64,000 bases of DNA, from positions 186,001 to 250,000 of the forward strand of contig CAVQNQ010000008.1 of NCBI GenBank assembly GCA_963714205.1, given 5' to 3'. This stretch comes from CAVQNQ01 sp963714205. GTDB taxonomy: Bacteria > Acidobacteriota > Terriglobia > Bryobacterales > Bryobacteraceae. A program made the position numbers and the translations under genes. This document shows positions 32,117 through 41,174 of this stretch, in pieces. Under the pieces are notes generated by a model, which was not told the DNA's origin, did not search any database, and saw only the letters and a program-made list of their open reading frames with translations. Each line of letters starts with the position of its first letter. Position 1 is the stretch's first letter.

Positions 32117-33070
32117 TCAGGCCTTCAGCTCGGCCACGATCTCGGCGGCCACCGCGCGGGCCTTCTCGAGCGCTCCCGGCTGAAGACTGATGGCGCCGAC
32201 ACGAGCATGGCCGCCGCCGCCGTAGCGTTCGCAAATGCTGGCCAGGTTGTGGCGGGGCGTCTCGGCGGCCCATGGGTTCGAGCCGACCGAGATCTTCGTG
32301 CGGGAGTTCGAGGCACTTACCGATACCGTATACATGGAGGACGGGAACAGGTAATAAGGGATGAACTTGTTGTAACCCTCCATATCTTCGCCGGCCAAGT
32401 CGAAGAAGACCACGCCATCCTCCTGCCGGGCACGCTCCTGGATGAGGGCAATGGAATCCAGGTGGCGCCGGTAGAGCGGCTGATACAACTCCTGGATGGA
32501 AGGCTCGGCCATGATGACTGCCAGCCGCCGGCTCTTCATCCAGCAGATGATCCGGCGCACGATATCGGAACCCTTGGCGGCTTCGATGACCAGCGTAAGC
32601 TGCATAGCCGGCGCGCCGAGCTCGACGGCGGTGCGGGCGTCCGGGTATTGGGCGCCATCGATCACCAGGGACCACTCCACCAGATCGTCCAGATCCGGAG
32701 CGCGGAAACCGAAGCGCTGTTCGGCGATCGTGCGGATGAAATGGGTGCAGGATTTGAACGAGGGGTCGTAGAGTTTGCGGCCGCTGGTATCGGCCCGGAA
32801 ATGGGCGGCGTCTTCGGGGGTGAGGAAGGCGCTCTGGTGGTGATCGAACCACCAGGTAAGGCGGGGATCGCTCGAGTACTTGAAATCGACAATGGCGTTC
32901 TCGTCGCCATCGAACAGGTCGGGCTCGAAAGCCGGCTGAGCCTGGTGAGCCATCCCGGTGTATCGGAACTCCGCATCCGGGTGAATGGCTCCCGCGATAA
33001 AGCGGCTGAAAAAGGCAGCGGAGGCTGCCCCATCAAAACAATGGTCGTGGTAGAGCACGCGTTCCAGCAT
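32117..33070 (-). CDS. DHH-family phosphoesterase
   Basis: A 317-residue protein with DHH motifs: YHDHCFDGAASAAFF (motif I), AIVDFKYSS (II), WWFDHHQSAF (III), and a C-terminal DHHA1-type GGGGHARVGA loop. The family hydrolyses phosphodiesters or phosphoanhydrides (nanoRNA, cyclic dinucleotides, polyphosphate); this member cannot be assigned further. ATG 33070 is chosen because family similarity starts at MLERVLYHDHC; an in-frame start at 33142 would add 24 residues without similarity. It converges on phnX, 5 nt away. Confidence 0.8.
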   Translation of the reverse strand: MLERVLYHDHCFDGAASAAFFSRFIAGAIHPDAEFRYTGMAHQAQPAFEPDLFDGDENAIVDFKYSSDPRLTWWFDHHQSAFLTPEDAAHFRADTSGRKLYDPSFKSCTHFIRTIAEQRFGFRAPDLDDLVEWSLVIDGAQYPDARTAVELGAPAMQLTLVIEAAKGSDIVRRIICWMKSRRLAVIMAEPSIQELYQPLYRRHLDSIALIQERARQEDGVVFFDLAGEDMEGYNKFIPYYLFPSSMYTVSVSASNSRTKISVGSNPWAAETPRHNLASICERYGGGGHARVGAISLQPGALEKARAVAAEIVAELKA

Positions 33071-33198
33071 TCGGTTGGGGAAAACCTTATAGTTTGTAGG
33101 AACGGCGGGCGAAAAGCAAGTGGAATTATCGTGTTGCGTCAAGCCTCGTCAGAGATGTCCCCCGTTTCGCCGCACTGGAAATGTCCCCTCGCGCTCGA

Positions 33199-34377
33199 TC
33201 AGCACTCCTCTGGCGGCTCCGTTTCAGGCGCCGGCTGGAATAGCCTGCCCAGGTTCGGCTCCAGGTCCGGCATCGGGTCTCTCCACATCAACATCCGCTC
33301 CAGATCGATGTGGTGATGGTACGGCTTGCGAACTTCGGCAATCCTGGTGCCCACTACGTCGATTTTGGAGAGATCGTACTGGCCCAGCCCCACCTGATAG
33401 CAATAGTTGAGGTAGCCGGGCCAGCCGGAATCGATCCCCATGCACTCGAGGCCCACCCGATCCGCGGCAATGTAGTCCGTCGACGCGATGGCGATGCGAT
33501 GGTCCACCGGCGTGCCATTGGACGGTCCATCCCCTTCCATGCCTTCGAAGCCGTCGATCACCGCCGCCCCCCAGTACGGGATCAGGCGCTGGGCGGCCAG
33601 CATCATGTTGAAGTTCTGCTGCCGGATGCCCGCGTGGAATTTGCGCTTGTCGTTCCAGCGGGGCGTTTCCTTGGCGTCCGATTGGAGGGGCGTGCCGATG
33701 ACCATGTTCTTGACGGCCAGAGTGGCCACGACCGCGTTGTGATTCTTCATTACAGGCAAGCTGATCACGTAAGCGCTGGGGTCCAGCAAGCGCGCGGCCA
33801 GGCGGATGGGGAGAGTATGCAGATCGTAGTCGATCCCGTACATAAGCTCGTAGCGCGGTTCCTCGTTGAGCACTACCAACTTGATGTCCTTGGGCTTGTG
33901 CTCGGTCACAGCTTGATTCCAGTGGAAATTCTCGATTACCTGGCGAGTGTCGCCCGAGCACTCGGCGATGACCACGGGGCCTTTGAAGCGGGGAGCCAGG
34001 TAGTCGAGGACTCCATGGATGGCATCCACGTGGGTCACGGCCAGCTGCCGCCGCGGGATGACGCCATTCGGCTTGATGATAACGGACCGCCTGGTCTTCA
34101 GAACGGGCCGTATCTGGTCGTCGATGGCGAGCAACGCTTCGCACACATTCTTACGCCGGCTGTCCCCGTGGATCAATGCGACTTTGGAGCGGCGGTCCAC
34201 GTACTGGAATAAGTTCGCCACGCCCTGAGAGCCAATGCGCGGATCGAGATCGCGGATGCCCGGCGGCGCCGGCGGTGGGCTCTGTTGAGCCGCGAGCCGA
34301 AGCGCCTGGGCCCCGGCGCCGGCAAGCGCGGCGGCGCGCGCGGTGAAACTCAGAAAACGTCTGCGTGTGGGTGACAT
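33199..34377 (-). CDS. Tat-exported DUF362 protein
   Basis: A 392-residue protein starting with a twin-arginine signal (SPTRRRFLSFTARAAALAGAG) and followed by a DUF362 domain (about 70-330: VIIKPNGVIPR, VTHVDAIHGVLDYL, VISLPVMKNHNAVVATLAVKN, VIDGFEGMEGDGP). DUF362 proteins are of uncertain function, and some are linked to iron-sulfur chemistry. No ferredoxin motif is visible here. ATG 34377 is chosen over the upstream in-frame Met because the Tat motif follows directly and GGAGG lies about 10 nt upstream. Confidence 0.82.
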   Translation of the reverse strand: MSPTRRRFLSFTARAAALAGAGAQALRLAAQQSPPPAPPGIRDLDPRIGSQGVANLFQYVDRRSKVALIHGDSRRKNVCEALLAIDDQIRPVLKTRRSVIIKPNGVIPRRQLAVTHVDAIHGVLDYLAPRFKGPVVIAECSGDTRQVIENFHWNQAVTEHKPKDIKLVVLNEEPRYELMYGIDYDLHTLPIRLAARLLDPSAYVISLPVMKNHNAVVATLAVKNMVIGTPLQSDAKETPRWNDKRKFHAGIRQQNFNMMLAAQRLIPYWGAAVIDGFEGMEGDGPSNGTPVDHRIAIASTDYIAADRVGLECMGIDSGWPGYLNYCYQVGLGQYDLSKIDVVGTRIAEVRKPYHHHIDLERMLMWRDPMPDLEPNLGRLFQPAPETEPPEEC

Positions 34378-34565
34378 TGGTAGGTGTCCTCCTGCCCCTA
34401 GGATGAGAATGGAGCGGATTTTCGGCTCCTGATGGGCCAAACTATATCAATCGGCCCTCTCTGTCAAGGCTCGATGAGGCGACTCATAACTCGATGAAGT
34501 GGAATAATTGCGGTGTGCGGTGATTTGATAGGATCGTCTAACCGCCCTGGTTGTGCGCCTTCTGC

Positions 34566-34571
34566 TAAAAT
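34566..34571 (+). promoter_or_regulatory. Candidate -10 of the aldose epimerase gene
   Basis: TAAAAT ends 8 nt before the ATG at 34580; no Shine-Dalgarno sequence is visible. Confidence 0.35.
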
Positions 34572-34579
34572 CTGTGGCC

Positions 34580-35610
34580 ATGAGACTTGCGGGCGTATTG
34601 TGCATCCTTATGACCCTACCGGCTTTCGGACAGTATGCCGTGCATCGGGACGGCGACGTAGTTCGCCTGGAAGATACCAGCCGCCAGATGGTGGTTGGCG
34701 TTCTGCCCTCGCGCGGAAATTTGGGCTTCGAGCTGAGGGTGAAGGGCCGCAACGTTCTTCACTTCCCCTACGCTTCCGTGGAAGAGTTCGAGGCGAGCCA
34801 GGGGGGCGGAATGGGCATTCCATTCCTGGCGCCGTGGGCCAACCGCCTGGACGAGCCGGCTTTTTACGCCAACGGAAAAAAGTACGTCTTCAACCTTGAG
34901 CTGGGCAACGTGCGACCCGGCCGGGATAACCATCCCTTGCATGGTTTCCTGATGAATGTGCCCTGGGAAGTGGTGGAGGCCAAGGCGGACGACCATTCGG
35001 CGTGGGTCACCAGCAAGCTGGATTTCTACCGGCAGCCGCAGTGGATGGCGCAGTTCCCGTTCGCCCATACCATCGAGATGACTTACCGCCTGCGGGATGG
35101 AACGCTGGAAGTGAGCACCACCCTGCACAACATGAGCGCCGAGCCTATGCCGGTCGCGATCGGGTTTCACCCCTATTACAACGTGGACGACGCGCCGCGC
35201 GACGCGTGGACATTTGGACTCGGGCCCGCACCGAATGGCTTCTGACTCCCGAGAACATCCCGACGGGGCAGACGCGGCCGATCGAGCAGCTCCTGCCGAA
35301 ACCGCAAGGCAGCACGCTCAAAGGGCTATCCCTCGATCACGTGTTCGGCGACCTGATCCGGGACGCGTCCGGCAAGGCCACCATGTGGCTGCAAGGGGCC
35401 AAGGAGCGGGTCGAGGTGGCATTCGGGCCGAAGTACAAGGCCGTGGTAGTGTATGCGCCGGCTGGGCAGAACTTCATCTGCTTTGAGCCGATGGTGGGTA
35501 TCACCAATGCCCTGAACATGGCGCAGAAGGGGACGTACAAGGAATTGCAGTCGATCCCACCCGGAGAGAATTGGCAGGAGAGCTTCTGGATCAAGCCGAG
35601 CGGTTTCTGA
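34580..35610 (+). pseudogene. Aldose 1-epimerase family gene with a frameshift
   Basis: The first frame (34580-35245) gives a signal peptide (MRLAGVLCILMTLPAFG) and the epimerase N-terminal two thirds, with GIPFLAPWANRLDEP, NHPLHGFLMNVPWEV and the catalytic His region IGFHPYYNVDDAP. It then runs into a stop at 35245. The rest (RTEWLLTPENIPTGQTRPIE through CFEPMVGITNALN, with the catalytic Glu, to 35610) is in another frame. One extra G in the run at 35222-35224 would restore LGARTEWLL and a 343-residue protein. It is either a recent pseudogene or a one-base sequencing error in a G/C run. Confidence 0.85.
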
Positions 35611-35707
35611 GGGGCGCAGGCCGGCTGGGATCGCGCTTCGGGGAGGAGTTTCGGGAGTATGGGAGCAAAGTCCCGGCCTACCTGCCGTTCGTGCGATAGT
35701 GGGCTTT

Positions 35708-37102
35708 ATGAGCTGGCGCGCGCGGGCACTTCTGCTGGCGTCTCTGGTTTGGGTGGGGCGCGGCGTGGCGGCGGACCCGCCGGACCTGGCGGATCGGTAT
35801 CGCGCGACCGCCGGCAAGCTAATCGACGCCGCCCTGGCTGATCAAGACGGCTACAACCGCCTGGCGTATCTCTGTTACCGCATCGGCAACCGGCTGAGCG
35901 GCTCGCCGGCGCTGGAACGCGCCATTGCCTGGTCGGCCGGCGAGATGAAGGCCGCCGGGCTGAGCAACGTGCGCGTGATTCCGACTAAAGTGCCGCACTG
36001 GGTTCGCGGCGCGGAATCGGCCCGCATGGTGGAACCGGTCGAAAGGCCGCTACACATGCTCGGGCTGGGGATGAGCGTGGGAACCCCGCCTGGAGGCATC
36101 ACCGCGGAAGTGGTAGCGGTTTCGAGCTTCGAGGAACTGACCCGCCTGGGCCGCGAGAAAGTGCAAGGGCGGATCGTTCTCTTTAACCAGGAATATCGCG
36201 GCTACGGGCTGGGCCGGCCGTATCGCTCCGCCGGTCCTTCGAGGGCCGCGGCGCTGGGCGCCGTGGCCGCCCTGGTGCGCTCGGTGACCGGCCTGAACAT
36301 GCAGATTCCCCACACCGGCGAGATGGCTTACGACGAGAGCCAGCCCAAGATCCCAGCGGCGGCCGTATCGCCCGAAGATGCCATGATGATGGCGCGGCTG
36401 AGCGCCGAAGGGCCGGTGCGCGTGCACCTGGAAATGAGTGCCCGCATGGAGCCGGACGCCGACAGCGGCGACGTAATGGGCGAGATCCCCGGCCGCGAGC
36501 ATCCCGAGCAGGTGGTCGTGATCGGCGGGCACATCGATTCGTGGGACGTGGGGCAGGGCGCGCAGGACGACGGAGCCTCCATCATGGCCTGCCTCGAAGC
36601 TTTGGCGATCGTCAAGAAGCTGGGACTGGAGCCGCGGCGCACCCTCCGGGTAGTCTTCTGGGTGAACGAAGAAAACGGCAGCCGGGGCAGCGTGGCCTAC
36701 CGCCAATGGGTGGGGGACCAGATTGGAAACCACGTGGCGGCCATCGAGATGGATGGCGGGGCGGAGGCGCCGCGCGGATATGGCGCCGGTGTGACGACGG
36801 AATCGCTGGCGACGCTGCGCCAGATCGCGGCCTTGCTCGAGCGCGTGGGAGCTGGAGAGGTCGGGATCGGCGGGGGTGGCGCGGATATTGCGCCGCTGCA
36901 GCGCGGCGGCGTGCCGGGGCTCTCCGAGGAGACCGTGGGCACGCACTACTTCGACTGGCACCATAGCGAGGCCGACACGCTGGACAAGGTCGGCGTGGAG
37001 GATTTCCGAAAGAACCTCGCGAGCCTGGCCGTGATGAGCTACGTTCTGGCCGATATGCCCGGGCGGCTGGTGTCCCTCGCCGGCGCCGGGCGCGGCGAGT
37101 AG
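35708..37102 (+). CDS. M28-family metallopeptidase (carboxypeptidase Q-like)
   Basis: A 464-residue exported dizinc aminopeptidase/carboxypeptidase. It has an N-terminal signal peptide, then a PA-type insert (about 120-245), then the catalytic domain. Zinc ligands are visible as H275/D277 (GGHIDSWDVG), the bridging Asp in AQDDGAS, the Glu pair in VNEENGSRG, the Asp in EMDGGAEA and the His in DWHHSEADT. It matches the layout of plasma glutamate carboxypeptidase homologues and likely degrades peptides in the periplasm. GATAGT ends 7 nt before ATG 35708; GTG 35699 is also in frame. Confidence 0.88.
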   Translation: MSWRARALLLASLVWVGRGVAADPPDLADRYRATAGKLIDAALADQDGYNRLAYLCYRIGNRLSGSPALERAIAWSAGEMKAAGLSNVRVIPTKVPHWVRGAESARMVEPVERPLHMLGLGMSVGTPPGGITAEVVAVSSFEELTRLGREKVQGRIVLFNQEYRGYGLGRPYRSAGPSRAAALGAVAALVRSVTGLNMQIPHTGEMAYDESQPKIPAAAVSPEDAMMMARLSAEGPVRVHLEMSARMEPDADSGDVMGEIPGREHPEQVVVIGGHIDSWDVGQGAQDDGASIMACLEALAIVKKLGLEPRRTLRVVFWVNEENGSRGSVAYRQWVGDQIGNHVAAIEMDGGAEAPRGYGAGVTTESLATLRQIAALLERVGAGEVGIGGGGADIAPLQRGGVPGLSEETVGTHYFDWHHSEADTLDKVGVEDFRKNLASLAVMSYVLADMPGRLVSLAGAGRGE

Positions 37103-37181
37103 TAGGCGCCGGCACACCGGGGCGGCGCCGGCGCGACCCTCGTGTTGCGCGGCGCGGAGCCGTCATTTGATACTGGAATCA

Positions 37182-38012
37182 ATGGGTAGAAGGCAGATGC
37201 TGGCTGTGGCGGTGGGATGCGGCCTAGTGGTGTGCACGTTGTGTGCGCAGCGGCCGTTCCGGGAGTACCCGGCTTGGGAATACAACAATTTCCCGAAGGG
37301 CCCCGACTATCTCACGCCCGCCGAGTGGACCTTCGCCCGCCTGATGTACCCCACCTACCACATTCCCATCGACTGGCAATTCAAGCCGGGCAGGGACTGG
37401 CGCGAGGGCAACACCAACTGGACCATCGATTACCCGCGGTCGGATCGCCACCTGGCCGCGGCGGTGCGCCGGCTGACGCGCATCCAGGCCAAGTCCGTGG
37501 AGCAGCCGATCAATCTCGATGAGGACGACGACGTGTTCAATTACCCGTGGCTCTATGCGGTGGAAGTGGGTCACTGGGAGCTGACCGATTCGCAGATTGC
37601 CAAGTTCCGCGAATTCCTGCTGCGCGGCGGCTTCTTTATGTGCGACGATTTTCACGGCACGGTGGAGTGGTCGGTCTTCGTGAACACCATGCGCAAAGTC
37701 TTCCCCGAACGGCCCATCGTGGAGATTGAAGACAGCGATCCCATTTTCCATACGGTTTTCGACCTGGAGCAGCGTTACCAGGTTCCCGGCGAGCAATATG
37801 TCTACAGCCACCGGGTCTACGAAAAAGACGGCACCATACCGCGCTGGCGGGGCATCCGCGACGACAAAGGCCGGATCATTATAGCCATGTGCCATAACAT
37901 GGACTTAGGCGATTCCTGGGAGCACGCCGACAATCCGGAGTATCCGGCCCAGTTTTCGGCGCTGGGGATCAGGATCGGGATCAACTACATTACGTACGCG
38001 TTCACGCATTGA
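37182..38012 (+). CDS. DUF4159 secreted protein
   Basis: A 276-residue protein with a signal peptide (cleavage after VVCTLCA) and the DUF4159 pattern: FARLMYPTYH, NWTIDYPRSDRHLAAAVRRL, VFNYPWLYAVEVGHW, LLRGGFFMCDDFHG, IEDSDPIFHTVFDL and RIIIAMCHNMDLGDSWE. The family has a glutamine-amidotransferase-like fold and no established activity. It usually neighbours MoxR/DUF58 genes; here it stands alone behind the M28 gene. GATACT ends 7 nt before ATG 37182; a TTG at 37167 is also in frame. Confidence 0.85.
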   Translation: MGRRQMLAVAVGCGLVVCTLCAQRPFREYPAWEYNNFPKGPDYLTPAEWTFARLMYPTYHIPIDWQFKPGRDWREGNTNWTIDYPRSDRHLAAAVRRLTRIQAKSVEQPINLDEDDDVFNYPWLYAVEVGHWELTDSQIAKFREFLLRGGFFMCDDFHGTVEWSVFVNTMRKVFPERPIVEIEDSDPIFHTVFDLEQRYQVPGEQYVYSHRVYEKDGTIPRWRGIRDDKGRIIIAMCHNMDLGDSWEHADNPEYPAQFSALGIRIGINYITYAFTH

Positions 38013-38019
38013 GGGGGCG

Positions 38020-38078
38020 GAGCACTTTGAGAGGCCCACGCGGCCCTGGCCTCCGCAGTCTGCCAATGGGCGGTGCTC
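38020..38078. terminator. Nested hairpins between convergent genes
   Basis: GAGCAC (38020-38025) pairs with GTGCTC (38073-38078), enclosing GAGGCC (38031-38036) paired with GGCCTC (38048-38053). It lies exactly between the stops of the DUF4159 gene and the minus-strand kinase gene. A bidirectional terminator is plausible, though no T-tract is present. Confidence 0.35.
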
Positions 38079-38079
38079 T

Positions 38080-38523
38080 TCACCCATCTTCCCCCACCAC
38101 CCGGATCCGTGTGAAGCCCTCTTCCGGCCGGGGAGGCACGAGCTTGGCGGCCATCTTGGCCAGGGCTTCGTCCGGCACCACGCGGTTGCGGCGCGCGTTG
38201 CGCTCGCGGCAAACCTCCAGCGGGACGTCGAAGTAGACCGCCTCCACCTCGCAGCCGAAGGCCTGGCCGATGGCGATGTACGGGCGGCGTTCTTCGGGAG
38301 TCAGATTGGTGGCGTCGATGTGGGTCGTTTCGCGGCCGATCGCCAGGCGCTGCCGCAGCAGATAGCGAAGGCTCTGGAAGACGCGGTCGTGAATGCTCTG
38401 GTCAGTTTCATCGTCGGCCAGGAGCTTGCGGATGGCGTCCGAAGAGAGGCCGCGGCCGCCGTTCCGCTCCAGCCAGGTGGATTTGCCGGAACCCGGCAAT
38501 CCCACCAGCACCACGATGCGCAT
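38080..38523 (-). CDS. P-loop nucleotide/polynucleotide kinase-like protein
   Basis: A compact 147-residue AAA_33/zeta-type kinase. Walker A GLPGSGKST is at residues 8-16, followed by LSSDAIRKLLADDETDQS, a lid-like IDATNLTPEERRPYI and FDVPLEVCRERNARRNRVV. The fold phosphorylates small molecules or RNA/DNA 5' ends; the substrate is unknown. It follows the LPG-synthase-like membrane protein gene by only 4 nt, so the two probably form an operon. Confidence 0.82.
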   Translation of the reverse strand: MRIVVLVGLPGSGKSTWLERNGGRGLSSDAIRKLLADDETDQSIHDRVFQSLRYLLRQRLAIGRETTHIDATNLTPEERRPYIAIGQAFGCEVEAVYFDVPLEVCRERNARRNRVVPDEALAKMAAKLVPPRPEEGFTRIRVVGEDG

Positions 38524-38527
38524 CCGT

Positions 38528-39553
38528 TCAGCGCCTTTCCGGGACCGGCGCCGTACGGTCCGCGTGCAAGCCGCGTTGGGCGCGGTCGCGCAGTTCCGCC
38601 AGGTTCACGCCGGTGAGCGCTACGGCCACCGCCCCGCCCACCAGCAGCGGCAAGGTCAAAGCGAAGAACAGAATGAAAGAAAAGGTCTTGGCGTCGTTGG
38701 TCTCCACATGGAACAGACCCAGCGCGATGACGCAGGCCACCTGAAACAGGCCCACGTTTCCAGGCGCGTTGGGCACCACGGTGGCTAAGCGCACCAGGGT
38801 GAGGATGCCTCCCGCGGCCCAGAAAGAGAGGTCCAGGCCGTAGGCCTTCATCAGCGCCCAATACGAGATTACCTGCACACCGAGATACAGCAGGCTGATG
38901 GCAGCCGTCCATCCCATCGTGCGCGGATTGCCCATCAGGTGCACGCCCTCGACGATGTGGCGCAGCGTGGCGGCCCAGCGACCCTCCCGGATGGCCGCGT
39001 GCGCGTGCTGCTTGTGGAACACGATCCATCCCAGGAGCACGCCGCCCACCAGCAGCAGCGCACCGATAGCCTGCACCAATAGGATGAGGTCTTCCGGGAT
39101 GCCTCTGACGAACGCGGCGGTGATCAGGAAAGCGGTCAACATCCAGAAGCCGTCGATCAACCGCTCCACGGCGGCGGAGGCGAAGCTCAGCGAGATGCGC
39201 AGGTCGTTCCAGTGCGCCAGCAGGTAGCAGCGGACCAGCTCTCCGGAGCGCAAAGGGAGCACCTCGTTGGCGAACAACCCGATGTAGATGGCCTGCACCG
39301 TGCGCCAGATCCGCAGCCGGATCACCGGCCCCAGCAAGGTGTCCCAGCGCAGGGCGTGTATCAGGTACACCGAGAGATCGGCGCCCATTGCCAGCCCCAC
39401 CCAGCGCCAGTCCAGCGCGCGGATGGTGGGAATCAGATCGGTGAGGGGATAACCGTGCAGTACCCAGACCAGGCACCCGGCCGAGAGACAATAGCTCAGG
39501 ACCTGGGGCACCCAGGAAGGCAGCTTCCGGCTCGGTGAATCGTTCCCGCTCAC
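38528..39553 (-). CDS. LPG-synthase-type (UPF0104/PF03706) flippase-like membrane protein
   Basis: A 341-residue protein with about eight transmembrane helices and the family signatures HALRWDTLLGP, FANEVLPLRSGELVRCYLL, SAAVERLIDGFW and VPNAPGNVGLFQ. The family includes the flippase half of MprF and proteins implicated in glycolipid or hopanoid-lipid transport. There is no lysyltransferase domain. The start is GTG 39553, with TATGAT 6 nt upstream on the minus strand. It is divergent from the next gene. Confidence 0.85.
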   Translation of the reverse strand: MSGNDSPSRKLPSWVPQVLSYCLSAGCLVWVLHGYPLTDLIPTIRALDWRWVGLAMGADLSVYLIHALRWDTLLGPVIRLRIWRTVQAIYIGLFANEVLPLRSGELVRCYLLAHWNDLRISLSFASAAVERLIDGFWMLTAFLITAAFVRGIPEDLILLVQAIGALLLVGGVLLGWIVFHKQHAHAAIREGRWAATLRHIVEGVHLMGNPRTMGWTAAISLLYLGVQVISYWALMKAYGLDLSFWAAGGILTLVRLATVVPNAPGNVGLFQVACVIALGLFHVETNDAKTFSFILFFALTLPLLVGGAVAVALTGVNLAELRDRAQRGLHADRTAPVPERR

Positions 39554-39606
39554 ACGATCATCATAACGGAAAGGCCAGCGTGAACCGGCCGCGGAGGACT
39601 CGTTTC

Positions 39607-40218
39607 ATGAAGATGTTGCCCTGGTGTATCGTGTTTGTCACGCTATCGGCAGCCGCACAGAGCGGCGCCAATGCGAACATGGTGCGCGACCGGGGGAGCA
39701 CGCGCCCAGCGGACCAGACTCAGACCCTGAACCGCGGCCGCCTCGGGCATCAGGATTTCATGCCGCCCGGACCGCTCGCATTTACCGGCATGCTGGTGGA
39801 TGCAGCCTGCCGCGACCGCTCCAACGGCAACCTCCGGCAGCCGGCGCTGCCAACGGCGGCTTTGACGGCCCCGGCCATGCCCGGAGCCCCGTTTACGGGC
39901 ATCACCGTGGATCCGAAGACGCTGGAAGCGGAGCGCTCCGGCATCATGGAGCACCAGGTGCCCGATACGCTGAGCCGCCAGCCGGATGTGGCTTGCGCGG
40001 TCACCGGCGATACCCGCGCCTTCGCGCTCCTGCTGAATAATGGCCGCCTGCTCGACCTCGACGAGGGCGGCAACACATTCGCCGGCGTGGCCCTTCAGGC
40101 GAACGCGGCTGGCCGCGCTCTGCTGGCGGGCCTCGGCGGCAGCCTGAAGCCGCGCGTCGTCATTCAGGGCAGCGTGCGTGGCGACCGCTTGATCGTCGAG
40201 AAACTCGGCTCCCTCTGA
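39607..40218 (+). CDS. Secreted hypothetical protein
   Basis: A 203-residue exported protein (signal peptide MKMLPWCIVFVTLSAAAQS). The central part is rich in Ala/Pro/Arg (FTGMLVDAACRDRSNGN...). The C-terminus resembles an OB-like strand set (FALLLNNGRLLDLDEGGN, KPRVVIQGSVRGDRLIVEKL), a layout seen in many acidobacterial exported proteins beginning with a -GMLVDAAC- type motif. I do not know its function. GGAGGA lies 8 nt before ATG 39607, a conventional ribosome binding site. Confidence 0.65.
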   Translation: MKMLPWCIVFVTLSAAAQSGANANMVRDRGSTRPADQTQTLNRGRLGHQDFMPPGPLAFTGMLVDAACRDRSNGNLRQPALPTAALTAPAMPGAPFTGITVDPKTLEAERSGIMEHQVPDTLSRQPDVACAVTGDTRAFALLLNNGRLLDLDEGGNTFAGVALQANAAGRALLAGLGGSLKPRVVIQGSVRGDRLIVEKLGSL

Positions 40219-40261
40219 CTCGGGCGGGCTGTGTCTTCCAGCCGTGATAGACTTTCTTAAA

Positions 40262-41113
40262 ATGAAGACTCTTATTGGTGTTCTACTGGCCGCGGCGGCT
40301 TTTGCGGCCGAGCCCCAGGAGATCTCCCTCTATCCGGGCGCCGCTCCGGGCTCGGAGAACGCGGCTTACCCGGAACAGCAGACCATCGGGCCGCAGGACA
40401 ACATACGGCGCATCAGCAACATCACCCATCCGGTCCTGCTTGAGTATCTTCCCGAGAAAGCCAAGGCTACGGGGACGGCCTGGATCGTATGTCCGGGCGG
40501 CGGGTTTCGATACCTGGCCATCGATTACGAGGGAACCGATCTGGCGCGCTGGCTGAATGCGAACGGCGTGGCCGCGTTCGTCCTCAAGTATCGCGTCGCG
40601 CGCAGCGGGGATGATGGCGAGAAAGACCCCGCTATCGCCGCTGAGCGACGCAAAACGGCCCAGGCCTTCGGCTTGGCCGACGGTCAGCAGGCCGTGCGCG
40701 TGGTGCGTTCCCACGCTGCGGAGTGGGGCATTGCCCCGGACCGCATTGGCATCATCGGATTCTCGGCCGGCGGGTACGTCGCGGCGGCCGTCGCAATGCG
40801 GCACGATGCCGCGAGCCGTCCCAACTTCGCGGCGCCGATTTACCCGGCCGTGCCTGAGGACATCACCGTCCCCGCGGACGCGCCGCCGCTCTTCCTGGCG
40901 CACGCCGACAACGATACAACCCTTTCGACCCTGGACACCACCATCCGGCTTTACACGGCCTGGAAGAAAGCCAACATCCCCGCCGAAATGCATATCTACC
41001 TGAAAGGTTCGCACGGATTCGGCATGCGGAAGTTGGATTTGCCGACCGATACCTGGGTCGACCGATTCCGCGATTGGCTCGGCTTGGAAGGATTGTTGAA
41101 ACCCGTCCGGTAG
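40262..41113 (+). CDS. Secreted alpha/beta-hydrolase (esterase/acetylxylan-esterase type)
   Basis: A 283-residue exported hydrolase. After a signal peptide (LIGVLLAAAAFA-A) come VCPGGGFRYLAIDYEG (oxyanion HGGG-like loop), the nucleophile elbow GFSAGGYVAAAVA, the acid in HADNDTT and the catalytic His in KGSHGFGM. The closest architecture is the xylan-esterase/BD-FAE group that deacylates plant polysaccharides. TAGACT (40248-40253, preceded by TG) ends 8 nt before the ATG. It precedes a TonB receptor gene by 61 bp. Confidence 0.85.
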   Translation: MKTLIGVLLAAAAFAAEPQEISLYPGAAPGSENAAYPEQQTIGPQDNIRRISNITHPVLLEYLPEKAKATGTAWIVCPGGGFRYLAIDYEGTDLARWLNANGVAAFVLKYRVARSGDDGEKDPAIAAERRKTAQAFGLADGQQAVRVVRSHAAEWGIAPDRIGIIGFSAGGYVAAAVAMRHDAASRPNFAAPIYPAVPEDITVPADAPPLFLAHADNDTTLSTLDTTIRLYTAWKKANIPAEMHIYLKGSHGFGMRKLDLPTDTWVDRFRDWLGLEGLLKPVR

Positions 41114-41174
41114 CGGAGCGCGCCAGCTTTCCGTAACCCCATCCGCTGGCTCCGCATCTACGTCCTTATACGTC

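Noticed and set aside
31323..32852. Minus-strand open frame of 509 codons
   Set aside because: Antisense to phnX and out of frame with the DHH phosphoesterase; no motif.
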